From: Trichosphaerium sp. ATCC 40318
Taxonomy: Eukaryota > Discosea > Flabellinia > Trichosidae
Assembly (NCBI GenBank): GCA_038496445.1
Contig: JALMLS010000579.1
Location: forward strand, 434,001 to 498,000
DNA length: 64,000 bases
Direction: 5' to 3'
Positions 44,907-55,680 of the stretch are shown piece after piece. The notes below the pieces were generated by a model, which made no database searches, was not told the DNA's origin, and saw nothing but the letters and a program-made list of their open reading frames with translations. A program made the position numbers and the translations under genes. Every line of letters starts with the position of its first letter. Within the stretch, counting starts at the first letter, position 1.

Positions 44907-47900
44907 TTATCTCGTTCCTCCTAAAAGTATTCCGTTCAGGAGCTGAAAAAAGAAGAAAAACTTTTTTATCATACCTGAGAATCAGCAACAAGAACGATTT
45001 GCTCGTTTTCCTGCAACTTCTGCCCTTCCTTCTTCTTTTCTTTATAAATAAGCTTGAATTTTGTTACAGGTTCCATGTCAGAAGCTACCAAATGATTAAG
45101 TTAACAACAAATACAAATAAATTAAAAATTGGTTTCTTACCATCTCGATCTCTTGGCAAGTTTACAATGTGAACAAGATCCTTCATGTGGATCTCAAGTT
45201 CGAATTTATATACTCTCTTACCAAATAAGCCTTGTTTCTTCATTGAACCTGTGAAACAGAGTGTTAGTACTAACACAAAGCGTAAAGCGATTTCAACATA
45301 AAAAAGCATGAAAAAAAGAAACCTCCCACCGCTTGGTATGTGTTGACAACAAGACGAAAGAGAATATGTTTATGCAAGAGATATCAAAGGAAGTAAATAA
45401 TAGATGACGTACAAATTACAATCAAGTCTGATAGTAGATAGACAAACACGTATCCTGAACCGTCAATAGTATGATGAACAATGAAGGATTTTGAGTTGAT
45501 GTACTGTCTTCCTTTTTGAGGAAGAACATCAGGATAACCAACAATCTTTTCTCGTATTTCCATGAGCTTTGTAATACGTGCGGCTTCGACTTTTGCTTCA
45601 TTCAAAAAGTTGTCCAGTTCTTAATATATTCTTACTTTTTTCAACTATTTTTCTTTTTCTTTTCTGTAAACAACTTACCTATCATTGCGTCTAAAGCTTT
45701 TGATACCATAGGATAATCTGTGTGATGTCTTGGTGTATATTTGAGGAGTTGACTCAAAAATTGAGTATACCTAACGACAAAAATCTTAGTAGAAAGAAAT
45801 AACAAAAAACCGAAATTAAATTTCTTCAAATGATCATTCTTCTCCATCCCCTTTGTGCGAATTTCATAATTTGTGATGTTAAAATACATCCTGAATGTCT
45901 AAGACATTATATGGGCATAGGATAAAGAACAGCGATCAATTGAAGAACTTGAGTTGACATTCTCTCTTTTTTTTCTTACTTTTTAGTTCGTTCCATCGGT
46001 TGATACAAGTAAAACTGTAAACCTTCCATAAAATCACGATCTGATGTAACTTCTTGTATAAATGATTTAAAATTACGTCGTTTAATACAACGAGAATAAG
46101 TTAACATTGCTTTTTGATAATTCTGTATGTAAGGACTGTACAACTAAAAAAAGAGGGAAAAAAGTCAGCCAAAGAAAAAGGGAAACATTTAATCGTCTTA
46201 TTCTTCTATTAACACGTGCCTTGAGTTTTTGAGACTTTGTTGAAACAAAAGGGTCAGTAGTGTGTTGGTTAAATAAATATTGAAAATTAGCGTACCAGTT
46301 CCAAGAAGATTTTACCGAGTTCTGTCTTCCAACTCCATTTTGTAACTTTTTCTTCTATAGATTTCAAGAATTGCTGATGAATGGCGTGTATGACATCAAG
46401 ATGCGAAAAAATATCCATTATCTCTTCTCGAGAAAGTATAGGTCTCTTAGTTTCAAGGGCTTTCCTCAAAGGAAGCAGAAACACCTTTCAAAAAAAGTAG
46501 GTGTTAAAGCGAGAAAGAAGTAAGAAAATATTAATTGATCCTAACAGGAAAACTTACAGAGGTTGCCAAAGCAATGTTTCCAAAATAAAACTGTTCTGAT
46601 TGTAACATCTCACATAAAGTTCTATTTCTTCTTGCGTGCATAGACTCTAGATTTGTGAAAAAAGTCAAACAAGATAGTCAAAGTGATAAACAAAACATAC
46701 GGTCTGCAATGCGCTTATTTTTTTTTGGATGAGTTCTTCTGCTTGTTTTGGGTGCACCAACATCCCTCTTTGACGCCTTTTGGTATAGTCAACATGAGCA
46801 AAACTCACAATTATAAATTAGAATCATCAACACATACCTTTCTGGAGCGCTTAGGTGACTCAACAGCATCAACAATATTTCTCCTAAATCAAATAAACAA
46901 CGTTACAAAAAACTTTGTTTACTGCCATACCTTGTCGATATACGTGGTAGTATCTTTGGAGGTGTTGTTTTACGTCTTTTTGGTGACATTGGAGGCGATA
47001 ACATCTGTTCTTCTGGAGTTGCGCTATCCAAGTCATCCAAAAGTTGTTGGAGCTTTTGGGTATCTGTTTCTGGAGCATGACTTTTACCACTTGGAGAATC
47101 AATCTTTGATTGTTGTTAGCGACTGTTGTTGGTGTAGAAGGCTTACCTTTGATAGCAGCGATTTTAGGGACTCTGTTGTAGGTTCTTCTTGTTTCTTTGG
47201 TTTTTCAGGTATTTCTGGAGGTTCTTTCTTTTTTGGTCTCAAACTATCTGGACTTGGAGGAGAACCAGTGAAAGTATATTTTCTAATGACTCGCGGTTTT
47301 CTTCCTTTTCTGGGAGACACTATAAACGGTCAATAAAGATAACGCAACCCTGAAGTTATGCTAAAGGACGTACATCTTTCTTCTGATCTGTCATGTTCTG
47401 TCTGACCAGCACCTGGCTCTAGACCATGTTTCGGCTTTTCTGGAACAGGCGGAGCCATTTTAGGTACTGGTTCTCCTTTTCCTGTTCTTTCACGTGTATG
47501 CGCCTTCTCAATCTTTAATTTAGTGTGTATCATCTTTGGTGGTTTATCTGTTTTCTCCCTGCTCCTCTTTGTTAGAGGTGAACCCTCAGGTACATTAAAC
47601 TTTGCTAAGCGTTCTTTAAGTCTTTCCATGTCCATTCTTGGAGGAGTTCTTTTTGGCTCTGGTGAGCGGATGCGAGTCTTTGGATCGCGGTCAGAGGGCT
47701 CTTTTATGGCTCTTTTCCTTATACGTTCAGGAGAAGTTGTTGATCTTCTTGGTTCTGGTTCGAATCTATCAACTTTTGTTTTAGGTCTTTTTTCTGATTT
47801 TCTTCTTGCTTTTTTATCTGTCCTCTTTGCTGATTTTCTTCGAGCTGATTTACGCCTTTTAATTCGCTTCGGTGTTGAAACTGTTACATCACTTACTGTA

Positions 47901-50515
47901 CTTTCTCCCTAAGTAATAAATTCAGCGAAAGGTACCCAAAAAATGCTACAACAAAGAGTTGAATGCAACTGTTTTTTCGACTAACCTCTATTTCTGTGCG
48001 TTCTGCCACCTGCGGTGATGTAGGAGCTGATATATCATGACCATCGCTCTTCCCTGAACTTGCAGAGAGTTTATCAGAGCTATAATCAATGTGTTAATAG
48101 CTATAGAATCAGATAAGATAAACATACCTTGTGCTTCTTGAACTAAGGTTGGAATTGCTCTTTTCTATTTTTTTGGGAGGAGTTTTCTCCTCTGGTTTCT
48201 CTGCTTTTTTTACTGGTTTCTCTGGAGTAAATCTCTTGAATCTATCTTTGATATCATGAGCAAGATCAATAACAGGTGCTGCTAAGTCCTTTGGGGATGT
48301 TCGGTGTCTAAAGAAAGAATGTCTTGAAGACTTTTGTTTTCCCAAATGTTGCAAGTCTTCAATCAAATCGTCAATATTTCCGACTTGTAACTCCTCTTTA
48401 GAATCTTTTCTTGTTGCTCCTTTATTCCTTGCTATTATATCTATAAAATACAAGTATTAAATAAATGTCAACGAAGGAGGATAACAAGAAAAATACCATC
48501 AATGAGATTTTGCATTTCGTCCAAAGTGTCATCTGATTCTTCTTCTTCCACTTGATCGCCATCTCCTTCACCACTTATAAAAATCTTTAGTAAAACTTCT
48601 TGTTGTTTATCGTTCACCTTTCGCTTTCTTCATCATTAAAGTACGCATCAAATTGAGACTCTTCACTCTCGTCAATCGGGAAAAACAAGTTTTGACTGGC
48701 AACTGAAATACTATCTACATAAAAAGTCACTTTTTACTTCCATCCTTTAGTCAGCATACCCTTGACTTCTTCGTCCCCATCCTCAATATTGTCGAGTATG
48801 TGTTGCAGTACTTCTGCAGCACCATGTACTTTGAGAAGTTTTCTACTGAAGGCTGGAGAACAAAAAAGTTACAAACACAACTCCTTACCAATAAAATTTT
48901 GTCACGCACAGTCGAAGCAAATATTAATCACGAATCTAAGACTGTGGGTCCTAAGTTCAATGTCTCGTGATTTACATAAAGCGAGTATGGGTTCTACCCA
49001 TCCAAAATGACGTATAGCAATACGTATTGTTTCTAAAGGAGAAGATCAACAAATGTTACTTTTTTACAAACCGAAAAAAACAGCCCTCGATTCGTTTGAC
49101 TAGACGGCGTACCATTGATTGATACATTCGCCAAGAACATTACAGCACCTTGTTGGAGCTTGTTTGATTCAGAAGAGAGTAAATCAATAACAGGAATGAA
49201 GGCACCAGACCGAAGAATAGGAATTTCGTTTGCATCTGATAAATGTACAATAAGAAGAAAAAGTTCACTTCAAACAATTACTAAAAAACGCACCACAAAC
49301 AGATAAATTAATAAGCGTCTTCAGAGCCAAAGAACTAATCAAAACGCATAAGTACAAGATCAGACAGATTTCACGTGTTACCTTGCTTTATCCTCTCGTT
49401 GGTCAAATAAGCTTACTATATAAGGCAAAGCACCTTTTTCAACGACTGCTTTTCTGAGCTCGTCTGTATGAATCGATGAGAAAAAAATAGAAATTCTACT
49501 CTTATACCTAATCCAGATCCAAGCAAATAAATGATATTCATCGCTGTCTTTTTAAGCACTTCATCAGAAGACCGTAGTAACTTAACAAGAGCCTCTGTAT
49601 TCTAGTAAATAAAGTAAATTGATACTTAATTTCTTACCAAGAGCTCCTGGAATCAAGAATACAATATGAGTGCGTCCTGTATCAATTTAGTTCAACGTAA
49701 TCAATAGGGCAAGTTTTTCTTACTTTGATGTAATAAATTGCTAAGAGGTTTTAATGTTCCTCTCTTAACCTTATCTCCATCCACGTGAATTAAAAGCTGA
49801 ACAAGTACTTTTGGTATCTTTCTATTAATCATATCTGCGCGACCTTCTTTAGTCAATGACAAGTTCGTCAACGCCCTGAAAAGAAAGTTATTAGCAACAG
49901 CTGTAGGAAGGAATATCACGTGCCATAGACTCTTTTCTAAAACGTCATCAGGACTTGAAGAGCTTAATATAGCAGGAAAATTTTCTAAAACACCAGCTTC
50001 TGCAAATTTATGAGAGACGCCAGGGAATCTTCCCATATTTGAAACAAGCCAACACTACAACACGAGTTGTTGTCAAGATATAAGCTTTTTACAAAAATAG
50101 TTTTGTGAATATCTTACCGTTAACATCACTACAACCTAAATACATGAATAAGTAATAAATCACGTGTTTTGCTTGCGAAAAAATTCAACGCGACAAAAGT
50201 TTTGGTTGAAAAAAAGATAACTCACTGGATTCTGGTGGTATGTCAGTTTTACGAGCGCTTCGACGCTATTTGGCGCCTCCATTATCGTTTCCACATACGG
50301 TTCTGTAATTTATTAGTTAAATTCGCATTAAACGCACGCGCAGCTATGGTACGATCACGTGCTCTATGATTTAATTTGGGGCTTTTTCAGTTTCTAAACG
50401 TACGATGTAATGTGGCGTTAATAAGACCGCGAAGGGCCTCTTCCAAAGTATCAGAGTCATCAGTTTGAAGATTACTCAGAGCGCGTAATATCTCATGCTT
50501 AGTTTTATGTGCCAT
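44907..50515 (-). CDS. Armadillo-repeat RhoGEF (DH-PH) protein
   Basis: ATG 50515: MAHKTKHEILRALSNLQTDD, ALRGLINATLHR. Armadillo-type helices follow over 48.9-50.4 kb (ALTNLSLTKEGRADMINRKI, PKVLVQLLIHVDGDKVKRG, LVKLLRSSDEVLKKTAMNI, ALPYIVSLFDQRED). Then an acidic and very basic/proline-rich middle (KPVKKAEKPEEKTPPKKIEK, RLKERLAKFNVPEGSPLTKR, PPVPEKPKHGLEPGAG). The catalytic Dbl-homology domain is at about 45.6-46.7 kb: LSREEIMDIFSHLDVIHAIH, KAMLTYSRCIKRRNF, FMEGLQFYLYQPMER, PMPIQRIPRYTQFLSQLLKY, RHHTDYPMVSKALDAMI. A PH domain follows (GYVFVYLLSDLIVI, MKKQGLFGKRVYKFELEIHM), ending GILLGGTR at 44907. DH-PH proteins load GTP on Rho GTPases to drive actin remodelling. More than twenty short introns. 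The order DH-PH is clear; the armadillo call is by helix pattern. Confidence 0.8.
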
Positions 50516-51035
50516 GAACACGTGATATAAGGCGCCAAAACAAGTATGAGTAAAAAATTCTGGCAAAAAAGCGTACGTAACTTAACATGTCAGTTCTGTG
50601 ACTTGTACGTCAAGCTCAGATTTAACGTAAACACTGCAGCTAAATATAGCTAGCTCAAAGTCATTATTCACGTTTTGTTTACAATATAGATAAAGCTTGG
50701 AGCTATTCATAGAGAATCTCTTTTCACTTAGACGCGACATTGGTTGGAGTATCAATAGTTAGTGTTTGTGTAAGGCTAGAATGCTACCCATGTGCCAAGT
50801 ATACGGAACTTACTCAGTTCAAAAAAAGTGTAACAAATGTTAAAAAGAGCCTTTATTGCAAATAACACTATTTATGGAGCAATTTCATTGACTACATTAG
50901 TGAATATCCATTGCCGATCATTAGTCTTAGACGATGACTTTAATCCTAAAACAACAGCCCTACAAGTATTAGTCAGTAGACATGTCAATACGCAGCTAAT
51001 AGCAAACCGAAATAAGAAAATAAACAAAAATATAC
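50516..51035. other. Intergenic, no gene seen
   Basis: Promoter of the RhoGEF gene and 3' region of the peptidase/lectin gene. CACGTG at 50519, directly next to the RhoGEF start codon. Confidence 0.45.
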
Positions 51036-53263
51036 TTACTGTCCATCGGATCCACCACTACCACCGTCAATAGAGAACGTTTGGTCACTCTTCTTCTCTA
51101 TACGGAACCTACTGCCACCAGTGTGTACTTTAATCCATTGTTGGTTTTGGTTGTTTGCGCCGCAGGGCCACAATATAACATTTTGATTCCTTGCTCCTCC
51201 ATCAAGACAAAAGTTGGTGTCCCTCTTTTGAAATGAAAAGAATCCTCCTGGGCGACTTATCTGTATCCAGTGTTGGTTGATGTTGGATGCATTGTAAGTA
51301 TACAATCTCAGTCCTCTTCTAAGGGCTCCACCATCACCGCCATCTAATGCATAACGCATGCTGTTTGCCTTTCGGAGAGTAAAGGTGTTTTGTACAGGCC
51401 TGGTTATTCCTGTTAAGCAAGCTGCGTTTTGAAGAATATCACATCCTTCAGCTTGACTGGCACGTGAGAAACGGTAGTATTTTGCATCACTTATTAAATA
51501 AAATATTAGAAAGTGCTATTACTTTTTGCATAGCTTACTCCACACCGGGGTCCCCTGCAAGCATGATACCGTCAGTATCGTGGGCACAACCGACAATGTG
51601 TCCAAATTCGTGACCAATCACTCTGTTTCTTCTGAAGGTATTACTTTGCCACTGTGATTCTCCAGAGCTATTCTATTATGTTGTTAAATAGAACACTATT
51701 GTTCAAGATAGTTACCCTAGCGCCACAGACTTCTCCCACATACGCTGATCCAAGAATAGTTTGGCCGCTTTCAACACGTTCACAATCATGAAGCAAGAAT
51801 CCTGCAGCTTCACCAGGGCGGTCACTCAACTTCCAATCTGCGAAATGTTCAATCAGATCAAATCCACCAGCGCAATCGTTGGATGTTACATCCCAGTTGT
51901 CTCCAGCTACTTTTAGGATGTTAGAAACTACCACAAATTAATGATTTTATCTGGTGCCTGCAGTCTGTCTAATGATGAGTTCATCAATTACAATTCTCAC
52001 ATTCTAGTACAAATTTAGCACGAGAATCCTACAGAAAACAAAACACTTACAAAATCAGTTTCAAAGAACCTATTAACAATATGGAGTGCTATTAAAGTGT
52101 CAGTACTCTTTATCTTATTAAAACAGTGTACCTATTGCGACATAGTTGGTAGCAGTATTAACGTTACTTCCAACTCTAGCATAGAAACCTGCATTCAATG
52201 CAAAAACCTTTGTGCACGTGTTAGTTGTTTACATCGTACAAAGCATACCGTGTGTAATTCTCTAAGATTCTGAGGACACGGTATTGGTGGTGGGTTGAAA
52301 GGTAGAGTATTACCTGTGGCGAATTGTTCTGTAGATCTTTTGGAATGCATAAGAAGAGGAAGATAATGAGGATACAAAAAGAAGTACCTTTTGCTAGATC
52401 TGCGTCTGCTATCACTATGTAAGGTTCTATTTCCACTTTCATGTTTACCACGGCAAGCACCACAACCCCATGGTTGGTTAATTGTGCGGTTTTCCCTATA
52501 ATAGTCAGTTGTAGAACAGATTGGCTACAAACGTACCTGAACATGACATGCGCAGCATCATCTAGTTTCGATGTATGACGGTCACTCAAGAACCTCTTGT
52601 GGCTAAGGCTGGTTAGTAAAAAAATCACAGGGTCCAAAGCTAAAATCACGTGTTCGAGGATTAACCAAAAACATCAAGACTTTGAAAACAATACGCACTG
52701 AACTACAGGCTCTATTGCAACTTCTCTATCGTTTATGATGAATGATCCGGATATTGTACCATCATCATGAGCTATAAAACGCAAGTCATAGTGGTTCTCA
52801 CCAACAGCTTTGTAGCTGTTTGTGGGCGCAGGAAGATAAGTTTTGTTACCACCATTCTCAACTACAATCTATGTGGTATCAGTAGCGCACTAGGCAATGT
52901 AGTTGAAACGCACATGAGCACCGGCAGAAAAGGGAGAATCTTTGATACAAGAGAATACAAGTTTGGTTCCGTCAGCTTTGTTGATTGTTAAAACATGGTG
53001 TTCATCACCAGAATCACGTTTTATTGGCTGACTAAAGTCCACTATTTTGTAGCAATTAGAGTTCGAAAAAAGAGCTAGTTGAAAAAAAACACGTTATCAG
53101 TTTAAACCAGAAAGTTGACTTGCCCTGAGATACAGCCTCGAAATCGTATATATCGTCCCAGAACGTTTTGTCAAGGCAAGATACAGCCGTAGCTAGTAAT
53201 ACTAAACAGAGTTATATGTTGCAATCGAAAATCTATCATACCAAGTGCTATTAGCTTCCACAT
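51036..53263 (-). CDS. Secreted metzincin metallopeptidase with ricin-B lectin tail
   Basis: Start ATG 53263; the first intron splits the signal peptide MWKLIALVLLATAVSC. A beta-rich N-terminal region follows (YKIVDFSQPIKRDSGDEHHV, HYDLRFIAHDDGTISGSFII). The peptidase region has VSNILKVAGDNWDVTSND, RPGEAAGFLLHDCERVESGQ, GSAYVGEVCGA, then RVIGHEFGHIVGCAHDTDGI, the full HExxHxxGxxH zinc motif of metzincins, with GIM as a likely Met-turn in a short form. The layout resembles reprolysin (M12B)-type enzymes. The C terminus is a beta-trefoil ricin-B lectin domain: YALDGGDGGALRRGLRLYTY, NQHWIQISRPGGFFSFQKRD, LDGGARNQNVILWPCGANNQ (QxW-type repeats), ending IDGGSGGSDGQ at 51036. The enzyme is probably directed to glycans on prey, substrate or the cell's own surface. 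Confidence 0.8.
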
Positions 53264-54357
53264 CAGAGTTTTGTAGTAAGGTTTGAGTGCTGCTTCTTAC
53301 GCTTGTTGTGTTTATAGTTATGTTATAAGTCATAGATCTCATATTTATTGCGCTATACAACATAGCGGAACTTCTGTTAGTTCACATTGCAAAGAATAAA
53401 AACCAACTTTAAGATAAAACAGTACCCCAAAAGTTTGGAATACCTGAGTTAGCTTGTAGCGTGTGGGTACCTGAATATAACTTTTGGCTCAGAAAACCAA
53501 CACAACTATTCTTACAACGTAATTTCTTTATGTTGGCAATGCGGTATTTACAGTATTACCTCACAGACGCAGCCAAAGCACTAAGACAAATATAGCATGT
53601 GAAATAAAAAACTGAGTCTAATATGGAATATAGGTTAAAGAGTACGTGATAAAATAGGTGTAATTGCCTGTATCCTGTTATAATGATTTGGGGTTTTTGA
53701 ATCACAACCTCGTGATAAGAAAATAACAAAGAGAAATAAAATAGTTTAGGGGTGGAACTACTTTTAGTAAAAAAGACTCACATTTTATTATTGTTTTCCA
53801 CAACTTTGATTTACTATAAAAATACTCATGTTACAGGCTAAATTCATAAGCTGTAAACCACGTGATATAAAAGGTAACATGGAAGATATTCAGTTAATAA
53901 TCCGAGGCTCAACGGGCTACGTGAGAATCCGAGATCCATAGATTGTAACATCAAGTCATAAAACAAAACGCTACCAGTATTTATCCTTTATTTAGCTACC
54001 TACATTTTATAGATCTACTGGTTCACCAAATGAGTAGATTGTAATATCAACTCATAAATAGCTTGAAAATTATCCGAGACTAATCGGGCTCCGTGAGAGT
54101 TCGAGATTTTACTCGAATATAAAATTAAACCCCTAGATCATTTATTGTTTGACTATTTTCTATTTTTGCCTCAAAAAAACACGTAACAATTTTTAAACAG
54201 GTTCCTGTAATAGAGTAATGGCTAGTAGGTTAGCCTAAGAATATTCTAATTTATTAAGATACAGGCTGAGTAAAGTACAGTACATGCTTTCCACGTGGAA
54301 CAGCTTGTAAAGTGACAAAAGCAGCTAATAAAAATCAAATGCCATATTTTTAGACAA
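53264..54357. other. Long gap with short direct repeats, no convincing gene
   Basis: 1.1 kb upstream of the peptidase/lectin gene. No protein-like frame. Contains CACGTG at 53859 and 54292 and the direct repeats at 53897-54110. Confidence 0.45.
53897..54110. repeat. Two diverged direct repeats
   Basis: Block A (TCCGAG.CT, then CGGGCT.CGTGAGA.T.CGAGAT) occurs at 53897-53937 and 54070-54110. Block C (AGATTGTAA.ATCAA, TCATAAA) occurs at 53940-53962 and 54036-54058. All are in the same orientation, in the order A-C-C-A. The GTTCGAGAT in the second A block resembles a pol III B-box, but no tRNA fold was found. Confidence 0.5.
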
Positions 54358-55453
54358 GTACGTGGTAGATAAATGCTTTATTGTTCAGGACATCGCTCTA
54401 AAAGAAGTATAAGAACTTGAGCTGATTTACACTTGCATTCTATGTCATAGCCTATAGACCTGCTCATTCCATACATTTAACTAGACTAATTAATAGTTGG
54501 CAACAATCTTGCCAGCAGGTTTAATCCAATAGATTTCATTTGTTTTAGTACCACCCAACATGCTATGTGGGAAAGGTACTTTGTAGTCAACAACCTTAGC
54601 CAAACGTTCCATGTGATCTATTCATAGTAAAAATCACGTGTTAGTTCCGAAGTCTTCTCTCAAAAAGAGATAAAAACGTTACCTTTAGTGAGTCTGAATT
54701 TACTCTCCAAAGCACCAATGTTATCCTTCAAATGACGAACTTTTGAAATACCAACAAGAGCAGATGTGATACCACGTTGTTGAAGTGCCCAGTTCAATGA
54801 AACTTGAGAAGGAGTACATCCAAGTTCTTTTGAGATTTTGACAAGTTCATCAGCAATGTCGTAGTCCTTTTCACTCATTTGAACCATTCTTTGACCTTCT
54901 CCTGCCTTTGCGATACCTTAGTACATTTTTCTTTGACTATTGCAAAGACATACCTCTTGTCCACGCAAAAATCTTCCAGTAAACTTTCCTCCACCAAGAA
55001 CTGCCCATGGTACTCCACCAAGACCCATTTGGAGGGACATTGGTATTACATCAGCTTCGAAATCTCTATCACCAACGTTGTAGCGGCCTTGATAGGCGAT
55101 AAACTTGCTAACAGAAAATCAAAACATCGTAAACAGAAGACTGGTTTAAACTGTATATAAACACTCAAGAGCACACGTACGTCCATCCATATTTATCAGC
55201 GATTGCTTGAGCATAAGAAACAACCCAAGTTGGTGTATCAGAGATTGCAATATATCGAACTTTACCAGAGCGAACCTACATTGAAAGTTTGTTAACAACA
55301 TACAACAATTCAACAAATTTCTATTTGTATCTAATTTTGTATTATTTATTTCTATATGTACACATATGGGATTACACCACACCTATTGAAGAAGTGATGC
55401 GTGGTTTGGATACTTTGGTAAGTAATAAAATAATATAAAATTAGATAGAAATT
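54358..55453 (-). mobile_element. Inverted segmental duplicate of the aldo-keto reductase 3' half
   Basis: The minus strand from about 55345 to 54358 repeats the reductase gene from the intron before VRSGKVRYIAISDT through its stop and about 150 bp of 3' sequence; introns are copied too, so this is a DNA duplication, not retroposition. At the 5' side the preceding exon (LLYVHIWDYTTPIEEVMRGL) plus the start of its intron is present in the opposite orientation at about 55350-55453. The intron start is therefore present twice as an inverted repeat (about 55310-55345 and 55420-55453). Confidence 0.8.
54490..55275 (-). pseudogene. 5'-truncated aldo-keto reductase copy
   Basis: Exons from VRSGKVRYIAISDT to the stop are present, with splice sites intact. 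The 75-residue stretch containing MVQMSEKDYDIADELVKISK through SKFRLTK is identical to the functional gene. The end reads KIVANY instead of KIVDDY. Missing are the first half with the catalytic Asp, Tyr and Lys; the His exon is present only on the opposite strand. It cannot make a working enzyme. The near-identity shows the copy is recent or maintained by gene conversion. Confidence 0.8.
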
Positions 55454-55472
55454 TTTTATTAAAAGTACACAT

Positions 55473-55496
55473 ACGAATTCGTCATGACGAATTCGT
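55473..55496. repeat. Perfect 24-bp palindrome
   Basis: Positions 55473-55496 read identically on both strands (arms ACGAATTCGTCA / TGACGAATTCGT, no spacer). It lies 20 bp beyond the breakpoint of the inverted reductase fragment and about 185 bp upstream of the surface-protein gene. Confidence 0.75.
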
Positions 55497-55680
55497 GACA
55501 GTAAACTCTACTTTGAGAGCAGTCAATTAACCTAATGAAACATCCATGCAAGCTCATAGAGGCAGCACTCCATGTTAACTGTGTTGCACCGTAAGAAATC
55601 CCAAAAATCTAAGTGGTTTTCAATGCTTCACATAATAGTAAATATCTAAGACAATCCAGCAACAACAGCAACAGCACCAA

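Noticed and set aside
50837-51073. Plus-strand frame overlapping the peptidase/lectin 3' end
   Set aside because: It overlaps a well-supported exon on the other strand and shows no protein features.
54070-54110. A possible tRNA gene because of a GTTCGAGAT string
   Set aside because: No acceptor, D or anticodon stem could be drawn around it.
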